A stretch of 64,000 bases of DNA from Flavobacterium sp. LPB0248 (GTDB lineage Bacteria > Bacteroidota > Bacteroidia > Flavobacteriales > Flavobacteriaceae): NCBI RefSeq assembly GCF_013388355.1, contig NZ_CP058246.1, positions 2,294,001-2,358,000 on the forward strand, written 5' to 3'. The notes under the pieces were generated by a model. The model searched no databases and was not told where the DNA came from. It saw nothing but the letters and a program-made list of their open reading frames with translations. Positions 17,019-25,636 of the stretch are shown here, in pieces. Position 1 is the stretch's first letter. Every line of letters begins with the position of its first letter. The position numbers and the translations under genes are program-made.

Positions 17019-19582
17019 TCGGTTTCTTTTTTAATATTTTGTGCTTTATAAAGCAAATCTGTTGCCTGAAACAATTTGCGTTTCAAGATCGGACTAAAAT
17101 TAGGGTTTTCTTTTAAGAATCTTTGTACTTCATCAAAAGCAAATTTCGACGAATATTTCCCAACTGTATTATCCAGCCAGTCTTTTGGAAAGAAAATATC
17201 TCCCGTTCGCTGAATTTCGTCAACCAAATCTAATGAAAATCTAATATATTTCTGCGCACTTTCCTGACGAAGCGGATGATGAATATTCGCCAAACCAACC
17301 GAAACCCACGATTCTTTCTCTCGGTTTGCATCGTCTTTTAATGATTCTATAAATGCATTTCGAACCGATTCATCTTTGGATAAAGAAGGAAGCAAAAACT
17401 CAAAACGCTTTTGTTTGTCCGGATTGGTAAACGAAGTTCTGGTTTTCTCCAAAATTTCATCGGCTTTTGGATGTTTGAAAATAGCCAGATTCATCGCCAT
17501 ATTGGTGTAATCGTCTTCGTTTAATTTCAAATTCGGAATCGAGATTTCTCTATTCCAAACTTTATACAAACTGGCTTTCGCCGAATTAGAATAGGCAATC
17601 GAACTGAACAATCCAAATAATGTCTTTTTAATATTAGACGATAAATTAGCCTGCAAACGCTCATATAAAACGCCTTCAAGTTTTTTCTGCAATTTATTCT
17701 GCTGTTTTTCGGTAAAAAATCTCCAATAGATCGTATTTAAACTTCCTGTCGCCATTCGCAAAACCAATTCATTTTGCTCAGTTTGAATTCCTCTTAAAAA
17801 ACATTCAAAAGCTTTTTCTGGCGAAACAGTACCAATCAAAGTATTTTCGTAAAGATTACTATAACTGGAAGCTCTTGCCATTTCATCTTTTAAATCTGCA
17901 ATATAATTTAAATTATTCCCGTCAAGCGGAAAAACACCGTATCCAAAACCATTATAATTGTAAACAACGGCAAGCGGTTTTTCAAGTCCGATAGCTTCTT
18001 TTACAACCGTATTTTTGTCATTAATATTGACTGATAAAACTTTCACTTCTTTAGCATAAACTAAACCAATCTGAAAAACCTGAGGCCATATATTCTCTGA
18101 TTTATCTTCTGCTTTTTGCTGGATTTCAAAGCTTTTGATTCGGTTTTTAGCATCATATTCTATTTGATCCGTAAAAATGGCTCTTCCAGATTTGTTAACC
18201 CAGACATCGCTCCATTTTTTCATATCAAGCGGAGTTTCGGCATCAAGAAGTTCTACGAGATTATTCCAATCAGCATTATCATTGGCATATTTCTGAATGT
18301 ATCTTTGAATTCCTTTCTGAAACGCTTCCTTGCCCATCGAAGCTTCTAACTGACGCATCATAATGGGTGCTTTGTTGTAAATAATAGCTCCGTAAAGCGA
18401 ACCAGCATCTTTCAAATTAACCAAATGCTGCTTGATCGGATGTGTTCCCAACGATCGATCTTCCGCGAAAGCGCTAGGATAATGCGCGGTAAAAAACTGC
18501 AAATTATGATTGACTTTTGGAAAAATCGGATTCATGATTTTATCAGCCATAAAGTTGGCAAAAACCTCTTTCATCCAAACGTCGTCAAACCATTTCATGG
18601 TTACCAAATCGCCAAACCACATGTGCGAGGTTTCGTGTGCGACGAGTTTTGCACGATTTAGTTTTTCACTGTCGGTTGCACTGTTGTCCAGAAACAAAGT
18701 CGATTCTCTATATTGAATTGCGCCAACATGCTCCATTCCGCCATATTGAAAAACAGGAATCGAAGCGAAATCCAACTTCTGAAACGGAAATTTATAATTC
18801 GTATATTTTTCTAAAAAGTCTAACGATTGCTGATGCAGATTGAAAATAGTATCAGCGCTTACGCGAAATTTTTCCGGACTATTTTCACGATACAACATCG
18901 TCATTTCTAAACCTGGCTTTCGTGTCGCGCTTTTGAATTTTCCTGCAACAAAAGAAAATAAATAGGTGCTCATTTTGTCTGATTCTCCAAAAGTGTAAGA
19001 TGTAAAATCTCCTTTTTCAAGTTTCTCCACAACATCGGCTCCAGCCAAAACCGACCAATCTTTTGGCATAGAAAGTCTCAGTTTATAGGTCGCTTTTAAA
19101 TCAGGCTGATCAAAACAAGGAAATAAAGTACTGGCCCGATCTGGAACTAATAAAGTATATAAGAAATCATCATTTCTATTTAATGACAAATTACCTGCTA
19201 TAAACGAAATTGAAAATGTATTTTTTCCTAAAATCAAAGCGGAAACCGGAATTATCATATGTCCATTTTCATGAACAATAGAAAGCTTTTTCCCGTTTGC
19301 TTCAATTGTTTTTATGTTTGAAGTTTTCTCTTTAAAATCTAAAATTAAAGGCTGACTTAAATCAGACAAACTCAAATTTACTATCAAATTAGAATTTATA
19401 TTTTCTGTTTTCTGATTCGGAATTTCGAAAAACAAAGTGTATTGAAGATTTGAAATCTGTTTTTTACGAAAATTTGCCAGCTGTTCAGAAACGCCGTTTT
19501 CAAATAATTCACTTGCTTTTGACTGAGAAAAACTATTGAAAATCAAGATAAAAAAACAAAGAAAGCTGTAGAAAATTTTCAT
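17015..19582 (-). CDS. M1 family aminopeptidase (exported)
   Basis: An 855-residue zinc aminopeptidase with a signal peptide (cleavage near FSQS, residue 20). The substrate-binding GxMEN motif is GGMEH (281-285), the zinc site is HETSH (316-320) with Glu339 in WMKEVFANF. The N-terminal beta domain and the C-terminal helical domain are both present. It probably removes N-terminal residues from peptides in the periplasm or at the surface. The stop overlaps the DUF58 start, so the two are co-translated. Asn of GAMEN is replaced by His, which may affect specificity. Confidence 0.9.
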   Translation of the reverse strand: MKIFYSFLCFFILIFNSFSQSKASELFENGVSEQLANFRKKQISNLQYTLFFEIPNQKTENINSNLIVNLSLSDLSQPLILDFKEKTSNIKTIEANGKKLSIVHENGHMIIPVSALILGKNTFSISFIAGNLSLNRNDDFLYTLLVPDRASTLFPCFDQPDLKATYKLRLSMPKDWSVLAGADVVEKLEKGDFTSYTFGESDKMSTYLFSFVAGKFKSATRKPGLEMTMLYRENSPEKFRVSADTIFNLHQQSLDFLEKYTNYKFPFQKLDFASIPVFQYGGMEHVGAIQYRESTLFLDNSATDSEKLNRAKLVAHETSHMWFGDLVTMKWFDDVWMKEVFANFMADKIMNPIFPKVNHNLQFFTAHYPSAFAEDRSLGTHPIKQHLVNLKDAGSLYGAIIYNKAPIMMRQLEASMGKEAFQKGIQRYIQKYANDNADWNNLVELLDAETPLDMKKWSDVWVNKSGRAIFTDQIEYDAKNRIKSFEIQQKAEDKSENIWPQVFQIGLVYAKEVKVLSVNINDKNTVVKEAIGLEKPLAVVYNYNGFGYGVFPLDGNNLNYIADLKDEMARASSYSNLYENTLIGTVSPEKAFECFLRGIQTEQNELVLRMATGSLNTIYWRFFTEKQQNKLQKKLEGVLYERLQANLSSNIKKTLFGLFSSIAYSNSAKASLYKVWNREISIPNLKLNEDDYTNMAMNLAIFKHPKADEILEKTRTSFTNPDKQKRFEFLLPSLSKDESVRNAFIESLKDDANREKESWVSVGLANIHHPLRQESAQKYIRFSLDLVDEIQRTGDIFFPKDWLDNTVGKYSSKFAFDEVQRFLKENPNFSPILKRKLFQATDLLYKAQNIKKETE

Positions 19583-19643
19583 TTTTAAGGAATATAAGAT
19601 TTGATAAAATTAACAAAAGCATTGATTTTTCGCAAACAATTAT

Positions 19644-19658
19644 CGCAACAATATTGCA
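19644..19658. promoter_or_regulatory. Candidate operator 1 of the metal locus (GCAA-N5-TTGC)
   Basis: GCAACAATATTGCATT contains the inverted half-sites GCAA/TTGC. It covers the probable -33 element (TTG at 19654-19656). It matches operator 2, 38 bp downstream, at 15 of 16 bases. Confidence 0.6.
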
Positions 19659-19675
19659 TTTAAAAATAAGATTTC

Positions 19676-19683
19676 TATATTTG
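19676..19683 (+). promoter_or_regulatory. -7 promoter element TATATTTG of the metal locus
   Basis: It matches TAnnTTTG, and a TTG sits 19 bp upstream. It lies about 56 bp before the start of the first gene. A five-codon ATG...TAG reading frame (19706-19723) lies in the leader. Confidence 0.65.
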
Positions 19684-19696
19684 CAACACTATTGCA
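19682..19696. promoter_or_regulatory. Candidate operator 2 of the metal locus (TGCAA-N5-TTGCA)
   Basis: TGCAACACTATTGCA has perfect 5-bp arms around 5 bp. It overlaps the end of the -7 box and the expected transcription start, a position suited to repression. Fur-family regulators such as Zur bind palindromes of this size; the regulator is not in the window. Confidence 0.6.
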
Positions 19697-19739
19697 TTAA
19701 ACAGCATGAAAAACCTCATCTAGAAGTTAATCTTCACGA

Positions 19740-20090
19740 ATGAAAAAGAAACTTAAATTTATAAATCTCTTGATGCCTTTGATTGTATTGTTCGCAATAC
19801 TTTTTCCGGTTGTCCATTCGTATGAGCACATTTTAGATACTCATAATTCTAAAGAAAAATTAGAGTTTTCTGTTTCCGAAAAACCGCAATTCAAAGCCAA
19901 ACTGCATTCATTTCATAAATGTTCGATTTGCGATTTCAAATTCAGCGCAGTCGGCACATTTGAATTCAATGCCTTTCAGTTTTTCAAGAATAAGTCTGTT
20001 GTAAAACACATTAACTTTTACAGCAAACCTCATTTTGCATTTTTTAAGGGCGCTCTTTTCTCACTTCGAGCCCCGCCTTTTTCACTTTAG
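19740..20090 (+). CDS. Small Cys/His membrane protein, first gene of the metal locus
   Basis: 116 residues. One hydrophobic segment (INLLMPLIVLFAILFPVV, about 8-25) is followed at once by HSYEH. Then come FHKCSICDFKF (a CxxC pair) and a C-terminus ending in SLRAPP. The same order of motifs (HSYEH, CFVCNFAF, LLRGPP) occurs in the protein at 54715-55068, which is also directly followed by a TonB receptor gene. The His/Cys content suggests metal binding at the membrane. No function has been proven for this type as far as I know. Confidence 0.75.
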   Translation: MKKKLKFINLLMPLIVLFAILFPVVHSYEHILDTHNSKEKLEFSVSEKPQFKAKLHSFHKCSICDFKFSAVGTFEFNAFQFFKNKSVVKHINFYSKPHFAFFKGALFSLRAPPFSL

Positions 20091-20512
20091 TTTTTTTTGT
20101 GTTTCCGATTGTTTTGCAATTCGGCTATTTAATTGTTTTTAGGACTTCAAAATCTAAAAACATTCAGAAGCTATTTCATTCACTCTAAGTATTTAATACA
20201 AGATATTGATATTAAAATAACTTTTTCTACGCAAAAAACTTCCAAATTTTTATCGATTAACGCATTCAGAACTAAATCCTTATTCAGGTTTCTAGTTATT
20301 GCTATGCTGTTTTACTAGAGAAAAGATATATGTCGCCTCTCTGAGGCTTTTGTATAGCTCATAAATTCTTTTCTATAAATATTTCGTCCCTCCGGGACTT
20401 AGTCAAATTTCCTATCACTATTTCGTCCCGTCAGGACTTGAATATTGAAATCAATATGCCCTTTTGTAATCCAAATACCCTTTATAAAATGATCAAAATC
20501 AAATTAGAAAAA
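20091..20512. other. 422-bp leader gap with CGTCCC/GGGACTT repeats
   Basis: No gene is supported. The right half (20331-20442) holds three short hairpins typical of Bacteroidota intergenic repeats: GCCTCTCTGAGGC, CGTCCCTCCGGGACTT and CGTCCCGTCAGGACTT. These lie in the leader of the DUF4625 gene and could affect its expression. Confidence 0.6.
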
Positions 20513-20944
20513 ATGAAAACAACAAAACTCATTTTGGCTTCACTCTTTGCTGCAATGGCTTTTACAAGCTGCAGTAACGACGATTCAGAAGAAAAACAGG
20601 CAATTCCAACTATTGACAAAATCGAGCTTGGTCTTAACAACAGCGAAACAGCAACTATTGGCGCAGATTTCCATTTTAATGCAGAAGTAACTGCTGCTGA
20701 TAAAATCGAAAATGTACAAGTAAAAATTGTACAGAAAAGCACTGAAACATACTCGAAAGTCTGGTCGCACGAAATTACATGGACGCAATATGCAGGCGCA
20801 AAAAACGCCAATGTGCACAAACATTTTGATATTCCAGAAGATGCTGCAGAAGGCAAATACGACTTCATCATTATCGTAAACGATCAAAACGGAAGCAAAC
20901 TGGAAGTGAAGAAAAACTTAACCATTATAAATCAAAAAATATGA
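20513..20944 (+). CDS. DUF4625-like lipoprotein (metal locus)
   Basis: 143 residues from MKTTKLILASLF; an earlier ATG at 20438 lies in repeat DNA and would bury the lipoprotein signal. The lipobox TSC ends at Cys20. The mature part is a beta-sandwich of the DUF4625 type (IENVQVKIVQKS, KYDFIIIVNDQNGSKL) with His residues in SHEITW and NVHKHFDI. It is probably anchored in the outer membrane. Its stop overlaps the next start (ATGA). Confidence 0.78.
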   Translation: MKTTKLILASLFAAMAFTSCSNDDSEEKQAIPTIDKIELGLNNSETATIGADFHFNAEVTAADKIENVQVKIVQKSTETYSKVWSHEITWTQYAGAKNANVHKHFDIPEDAAEGKYDFIIIVNDQNGSKLEVKKNLTIINQKI

Positions 20945-21411
20945 AAAAGATAAAGTTTTTGATAGGCATTTTTGCTCTTACTTTTATTTCATCCTGCTCC
21001 AGCGACAAAGCCGAAATCGACAGCGAATATCCCGTAATTGATAGTACTGGAGCAAATGCTTTTCCGATTCAATGCAGTACAATCGAACGCGGAAAAACCT
21101 TCACTTTCAAAGCCACTTTTAACGACAATGTAGCTTTGGGTTCTTACAGCCTTGACATTCATCACAATTTCGATCATCATACACACAGTACAGAAGTTAC
21201 AACTTGTGAAATGAAAGCGATAAAAAAACCTGTAAAACCAATGCTTTTCATCAACAATTATACTATTCCAAATGGTGTGAAAACTTACGAAGCAACAGCA
21301 CAAATCACCATTCCTGCAGATGTTGATCCCGGAGATTATCATTTTATGATCCGCTTGACGGATAAAGAAGGCTGGCAAACGCTGAAAGGTTTAAGTATTA
21401 AAATTTTATAA
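20941..21411 (+). CDS. DUF4625 lipoprotein with His cluster (metal locus)
   Basis: 156 residues. Lipobox ISSC ends at Cys19, followed by an acidic linker. The DUF4625 domain contains NDNVALGSYSLDIHHNFDHHTHS, where six His residues within about 12 positions form a likely metal-binding patch, and ends in DYHFMIRLTDKEGWQTLKG. It overlaps the previous gene by four bases and precedes the TonB receptor by 10 bp. Its role as a surface metal-capture lipoprotein is an inference from the His patch and the neighbours. Confidence 0.82.
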   Translation: MKKIKFLIGIFALTFISSCSSDKAEIDSEYPVIDSTGANAFPIQCSTIERGKTFTFKATFNDNVALGSYSLDIHHNFDHHTHSTEVTTCEMKAIKKPVKPMLFINNYTIPNGVKTYEATAQITIPADVDPGDYHFMIRLTDKEGWQTLKGLSIKIL

Positions 21412-21421
21412 GATCAGATTA

Positions 21422-23629
21422 ATGAAGAATGCCCTATCCATGTATTGGAGATTTTGTTTTTTACTCATCAGTTTATTAATTACGACGGAAGCTATTTCTC
21501 AAAATCAGCCATCAGAAAAGAAACCAGAAATCAAGGAACTTGACGAAGTTTTAATCAGCAATAATGCTACTCAAAAAAGCAAAAAAGAAGAATCGTTGAA
21601 TGTTGAAACGGTAAACAATAGTTTTATTCAGCGTAATCTTGGCGGAAGTTTGATGCAGTCTTTGCAGAAATTACCCGGCGTTAAAACTATTTCGATTGGT
21701 TCGGGAGGTTCGAAACCGCTTATTCGTGGTTTGAGTTTCAATCAGGTTATTGTGGTTGAAAATGGCTTGAAACACGAAGGCCAGCAATGGGGCGCTGATC
21801 ACGGATTGGAAATCGATCAATATGCTGTAAATCGGGTAGAAATTATAAAAGGTCCTTCTTCATTTATCTACGGATCTGATGCTGTTGGCGGTGCGATAAA
21901 CATTAAGCCTTTACCTCTTCCGTTGCAAAACACTTTTGGCGGAAGCGTAGATCTTACCGGAAAAAGTAACAATGCGCAATTTGGAAGTTCTATTAATTTA
22001 TTTGGAAGAAACGAAAATTGGTTCTTTGATTCTCGAGTAACCACAATGGATTACGGCGATTATCGCGTTCCGACCGATGTGGTTCATGTGTATAGTTATG
22101 CCGTTCCATTATACAAAAATCATTTGCGAAATACGGCTGGAAAAGAACTTGATTTTCATTTGAGTTCAGGTTATTCTGGAGAACATTTTAAATCGGTTTT
22201 CTATTTCAGTAATGTGCATACTAAAAGCGGATTTTTCGCGAATGCGCATGGACTCGAACCGCGAAATGTAGATCTAGAATTACACGACAAATCGAGCCGT
22301 GATATTTTGATGCCGTATCAGCAAGTCAATCATTTGAAGCTGAGTAATACGACTTCTTTTCAGTTGGGAAATCATGCTTTTGAGACGCAGATTGGTTTTC
22401 AGAATAATTTTAGAAAAGAGTATAGCCATTACGTCAATCATGGTTATATGCCTCCAATTTATCCTAAAAATATGTACGCTCCACAAGATTTGGAACGCCA
22501 ATACGATAAAGATGTTTGGTCGTTTTCTGCTAAAGATGAATTCAGAATTCAAAATCATCAAATTACAATTGGTTCGAATGTGGTTTATCAGCAAAATGAA
22601 ATTGGCGGATGGAGTTTTTTAATTCCTGCTTTCACACAATTTAACGCTGGATTATTTGCTTACGATAAAATTGAACTGAACGAAAAATGGTTTTTAAACG
22701 GCGCTGTTCGTTACGATTACGGAAAAATTAAAATGAAATCGTATTACGATTGGTTTCAAAGTCCGGTTTCTGAAAACAATCAGACGGAATTGGAATATTT
22801 ACAGCGTTCTCAAGATTTGACTAAAACTTTTGACAGTTTTACATGGTCGATTGGTGCAAATTACAATCCTGGAAAGCTTTCGCTGAAAGCCAATTTGGGT
22901 TCGAGTTTCAGAATGCCTATTGCCAAAGAACTAGCTTCAAATGGTGTAAATTATCATTATTTCCGATTCGAAAAAGGAAATCCGAATTTGGATGCAGAAC
23001 GTTCGTATCAATTGGATTTGGGAATGGAATTGAACCAGCAAAACTGGTCTTTTCAACTGACTCCGTTTGTGAACTATTTTCCGAATTTCATTTATCTGAA
23101 TCCGACTTCGGCTCATGATATTTATTATGGCGCAGGAAATCAGGTTTTTGAATATGAACAAAGCAAAGTCTTTCGTTATGGTGCAGAATTTCAAACGAGA
23201 TACTATTTCCTAAAATCTTTAAGCGCAGAAATTGGTGCCGAATATCTTTATTCGGAACAAAAATCAGGAAGCAAAAAAGGCTATACAATTCCGTTTTCTC
23301 CGCCACCTTCTGTTTTGTTCGGATTGAATTATGAACCTCAAATTTCCTTTTTAAAAGAACCATACTTTTCTGTTGGTTATCGCTTTACGGCACAGCAGAA
23401 TAATATTGTTCCGCCAGAGAAAAAAACGGCTGAAAGTCATGTATTCAATTTAGCTTTTGGTTCAAAAGTTAAGACAGGAAAACAGGATATCAGCCTCAAT
23501 ATTCAGATCCAGAATTTATTTAATACTAGATATTTAAATCACACCAGCTTTTATCGACTTATCGAACTTCCAGAAGCGGGACGAAACATTATTGTTTCTA
23601 TGAAAATTCCGTTTTCGGTTTCGCGATAA
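21422..23629 (+). CDS. TonB-dependent receptor (probable metal uptake)
   Basis: 735 residues. Signal peptide (cleavage near ISQ), then a TonB-box-like LDEVLIS, the plug domain (LMQSLQKLPGVKTISIGSGGSKPLIRGL; EIIKGPSSFIYGSDAVGGAINI) and a 22-strand barrel ending in VSMKIPFSVSR. It lacks the N-terminal carboxypeptidase-like domain of SusC-type receptors. The loop GLKHEGQQWGADHGLEI has His/Asp residues similar to zinc receptors of the ZnuD type. The surrounding His-rich lipoproteins favour zinc or another divalent metal. Confidence 0.88.
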   Translation: MKNALSMYWRFCFLLISLLITTEAISQNQPSEKKPEIKELDEVLISNNATQKSKKEESLNVETVNNSFIQRNLGGSLMQSLQKLPGVKTISIGSGGSKPLIRGLSFNQVIVVENGLKHEGQQWGADHGLEIDQYAVNRVEIIKGPSSFIYGSDAVGGAINIKPLPLPLQNTFGGSVDLTGKSNNAQFGSSINLFGRNENWFFDSRVTTMDYGDYRVPTDVVHVYSYAVPLYKNHLRNTAGKELDFHLSSGYSGEHFKSVFYFSNVHTKSGFFANAHGLEPRNVDLELHDKSSRDILMPYQQVNHLKLSNTTSFQLGNHAFETQIGFQNNFRKEYSHYVNHGYMPPIYPKNMYAPQDLERQYDKDVWSFSAKDEFRIQNHQITIGSNVVYQQNEIGGWSFLIPAFTQFNAGLFAYDKIELNEKWFLNGAVRYDYGKIKMKSYYDWFQSPVSENNQTELEYLQRSQDLTKTFDSFTWSIGANYNPGKLSLKANLGSSFRMPIAKELASNGVNYHYFRFEKGNPNLDAERSYQLDLGMELNQQNWSFQLTPFVNYFPNFIYLNPTSAHDIYYGAGNQVFEYEQSKVFRYGAEFQTRYYFLKSLSAEIGAEYLYSEQKSGSKKGYTIPFSPPPSVLFGLNYEPQISFLKEPYFSVGYRFTAQQNNIVPPEKKTAESHVFNLAFGSKVKTGKQDISLNIQIQNLFNTRYLNHTSFYRLIELPEAGRNIIVSMKIPFSVSR

Positions 23630-23679
23630 GCAAACCATTCAAAACTCAATTATTTACAAATTTTAAATCCTTTATTACA

Positions 23680-24903
23680 ATGAAAAACAAGTTTTACAAA
23701 CTACTATTTTTATTCGCTTTATCGCTTTTTGCGGTTTCGTGTAGCAACGACGATGACAACCACGACGATCACGATCATGATCACGACACTTCGGAAGAAC
23801 ATACATTTGTTCGAGTTTTACTTTCTGACGAAAAAACTACGGAGTTAACCCTTTTTGATCCGCATGAAAATAAAACAAGTTCTTTTACGGCAAAATTTGC
23901 TAAAGCCTCTTTGTACACAACAGAATCTGGACGTTTTGCAGGAATTGTTCACAGAGACAATAATTTCGTAGAAACTTTCGACAGCGGATTGGAATTACAC
24001 GGCGATCACATTGATGTTGATGATGTTCCGAAATTTGGAGTTTTAGCGACAAGCGCATTAAAACCAACGCATTTTAAAAGTAAAATTGGAGAAATCCTAA
24101 CTTTTAACGACGGAGATGGAACGCTTTCTTTTGGTAAAGAAGCTGATGTAAATAAAGCTGGTTCAACTTTCAAAACAATAAATGCAGGTTTATTGGCACA
24201 TCACGGTGCCATGGCGACTTTTACAAACGGAACTTATGCCATTACTGAGAAAGATAATTCGGTTACAGGAACGCTTCCAGAAAAAGTGAAAATCATCGAC
24301 AATACCGGAAAAACAGTTTTTGATGCAAAAATTGCGACAAAAGGAATTCACGGAAATGCTTCAGACGGTGTTTATGCCGTTTTTGGTTCGTCAAGCGGAA
24401 TTTTGGTTGTAGAAGGCAACGGAAACCAAAAACTAATTGATCATCCAGCAGATTTTGGAACAGCTTGGTTTGGAAGTATTTTAGAAACGGTTTCGGCTGG
24501 AAAATTCATTGGCTACACGGCTGCAAAAGGCGCTTATTTAATTGATGTTGTAGCTAATACTGTAAAACCAATTATTCAGAATACAACTATTATGCAATGC
24601 AAAACGAGTTACGATCGTAAAAAACTGGCTGTTTTATTGCATTCTGGAGAGTTTAAACTTTATGATATCAGCAGTTTACAAGTTGCAAAAGAAGTTAAAG
24701 CAACTTCAGAAACAGCTACAGACGCGACATTAAAACCTCAAATGGCAGTTACAGATCGTTTTGCTTATATTACTTCTCCATCAACTGGAGAATTAATACA
24801 AGTAAACCTTTCTACATCGGCAATCAAAAAGACTAAGGTTTCTAGCACGCCTTATATGATTACGGTTTTGGGTCATGAAAACAGCGAAACTCACAGCCAC
24901 TAA
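23680..24903 (+). CDS. His-rich lipoprotein, AztD-like beta-propeller
   Basis: 407 residues. Lipobox VSC ends at Cys21. A His/Asp cluster follows (DNHDDHDHDHDTSEEH, about 27-41). The remainder has repeating beta blades (ITEKDNS, GYTAAKGAYLIDV, YDRKKLAVLLHSGEFKLYDI) and ends in His (ENSETHSH). The layout, including LLAHHGAMATF, resembles the periplasmic zinc metallochaperone AztD, which passes zinc to an ABC solute-binding protein. It lies 50 bp after the receptor gene. The propeller and metal role are inferences; no Azt ABC genes are nearby. Confidence 0.65.
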   Translation: MKNKFYKLLFLFALSLFAVSCSNDDDNHDDHDHDHDTSEEHTFVRVLLSDEKTTELTLFDPHENKTSSFTAKFAKASLYTTESGRFAGIVHRDNNFVETFDSGLELHGDHIDVDDVPKFGVLATSALKPTHFKSKIGEILTFNDGDGTLSFGKEADVNKAGSTFKTINAGLLAHHGAMATFTNGTYAITEKDNSVTGTLPEKVKIIDNTGKTVFDAKIATKGIHGNASDGVYAVFGSSSGILVVEGNGNQKLIDHPADFGTAWFGSILETVSAGKFIGYTAAKGAYLIDVVANTVKPIIQNTTIMQCKTSYDRKKLAVLLHSGEFKLYDISSLQVAKEVKATSETATDATLKPQMAVTDRFAYITSPSTGELIQVNLSTSAIKKTKVSSTPYMITVLGHENSETHSH

Positions 24904-24927
24904 TTAATTTTCGAACAAAGGTTTTCT

Positions 24928-25022
24928 GCCACGAATTCACGAATTAAATTTGTGAAATTATCAGAACGGCTATATACGTTTTTGGAAGGAATTAAATTAG
25001 CGCGAATTCGTGAATTCGTGGC
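24928..25022. repeat. REP-like palindrome, family C (GCCACGAATTCACGAATT)
   Basis: GCCACGAATTCACGAATT at the left is inverted as AATTCGTGAATTCGTGGC at the right. Shorter or nested relatives lie at 32491-32541, 52879-53134 and 59728-60000. Confidence 0.85.
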
Positions 25023-25035
25023 AAAAAAATAAAAT

Positions 25036-25068
25036 AAAAAAGGTTTGACTTTCGTCAAACCTCTTTTA
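25036..25068. terminator. Bidirectional terminator between the metal locus and trxA
   Basis: The stem AGGTTTGAC/GTCAAACCT with a TTTC loop has A/T runs on both sides; it sits between convergent genes. Confidence 0.85.
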
Positions 25069-25087
25069 TATAAATTGCAATCTAAGA

Positions 25088-25405
25088 TTACAATAAAGCG
25101 TCTAAACTATCTGCGTAGGTTTGTTTCGGAGCTACTCCTACTTGTTTTCCTACTACTTCACCGTTATGAAACACCAAAACGGTTGGTATGTTACGCACAC
25201 CATATTTTGCAGCAAATTCTTGGTTAGCATCTACATCTACTTTACCAACAACTACTTTACCAGCGTACTCTTCGCTTAATTGGTCAATGATTGGACCAAC
25301 CATTCTACAAGGACCACACCATGCTGCCCAAAAATCTACCATTACTGGTTTATCTGATTTTAAAACTACTTCATCAAAAGTAGCATCTGTTATTGCTAAT
25401 GCCAT
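25088..25405 (-). CDS. trxA: Thioredoxin
   Basis: 105 residues with the active site WCGPC (29-33) in FWAAWCGPCRM and the cis-proline segment IPTVLVF. The length and the absence of a signal peptide fit cytosolic thioredoxin, which reduces disulphides in client proteins using thioredoxin reductase. Single gene with its own downstream terminator. Confidence 0.95.
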   Translation of the reverse strand: MALAITDATFDEVVLKSDKPVMVDFWAAWCGPCRMVGPIIDQLSEEYAGKVVVGKVDVDANQEFAAKYGVRNIPTVLVFHNGEVVGKQVGVAPKQTYADSLDALL

Positions 25406-25636
25406 AATATATTAAGATTAAAATTAGGTCTGAAATATTAACTTTCAAACTACAGTACAAATTTAAAAATTTAAAATAAATCAAACACCATTACTAAATT
25501 AGTTTTCGTTATAAATGTATTATCATTAATTATAAGCTAGATAACTTTAAAATTACAATTTATTTACCTGAAAATCAAACCAATAAAAAGTTAATGTTTT
25601 TTGTAGTATCTTTAATACATTCAAAATTCGGCTACT

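Noticed and set aside
19706..19723. Five-codon upstream frame (MKNLI) in the metal-locus leader
   Set aside because: It is too short to distinguish from chance; mentioned only in the promoter entry.
20133..20318. 61-codon reading frame in the metal locus
   Set aside because: Composition is not protein-like, it has no recognisable domain, and it lies in a repeat-bearing gap.
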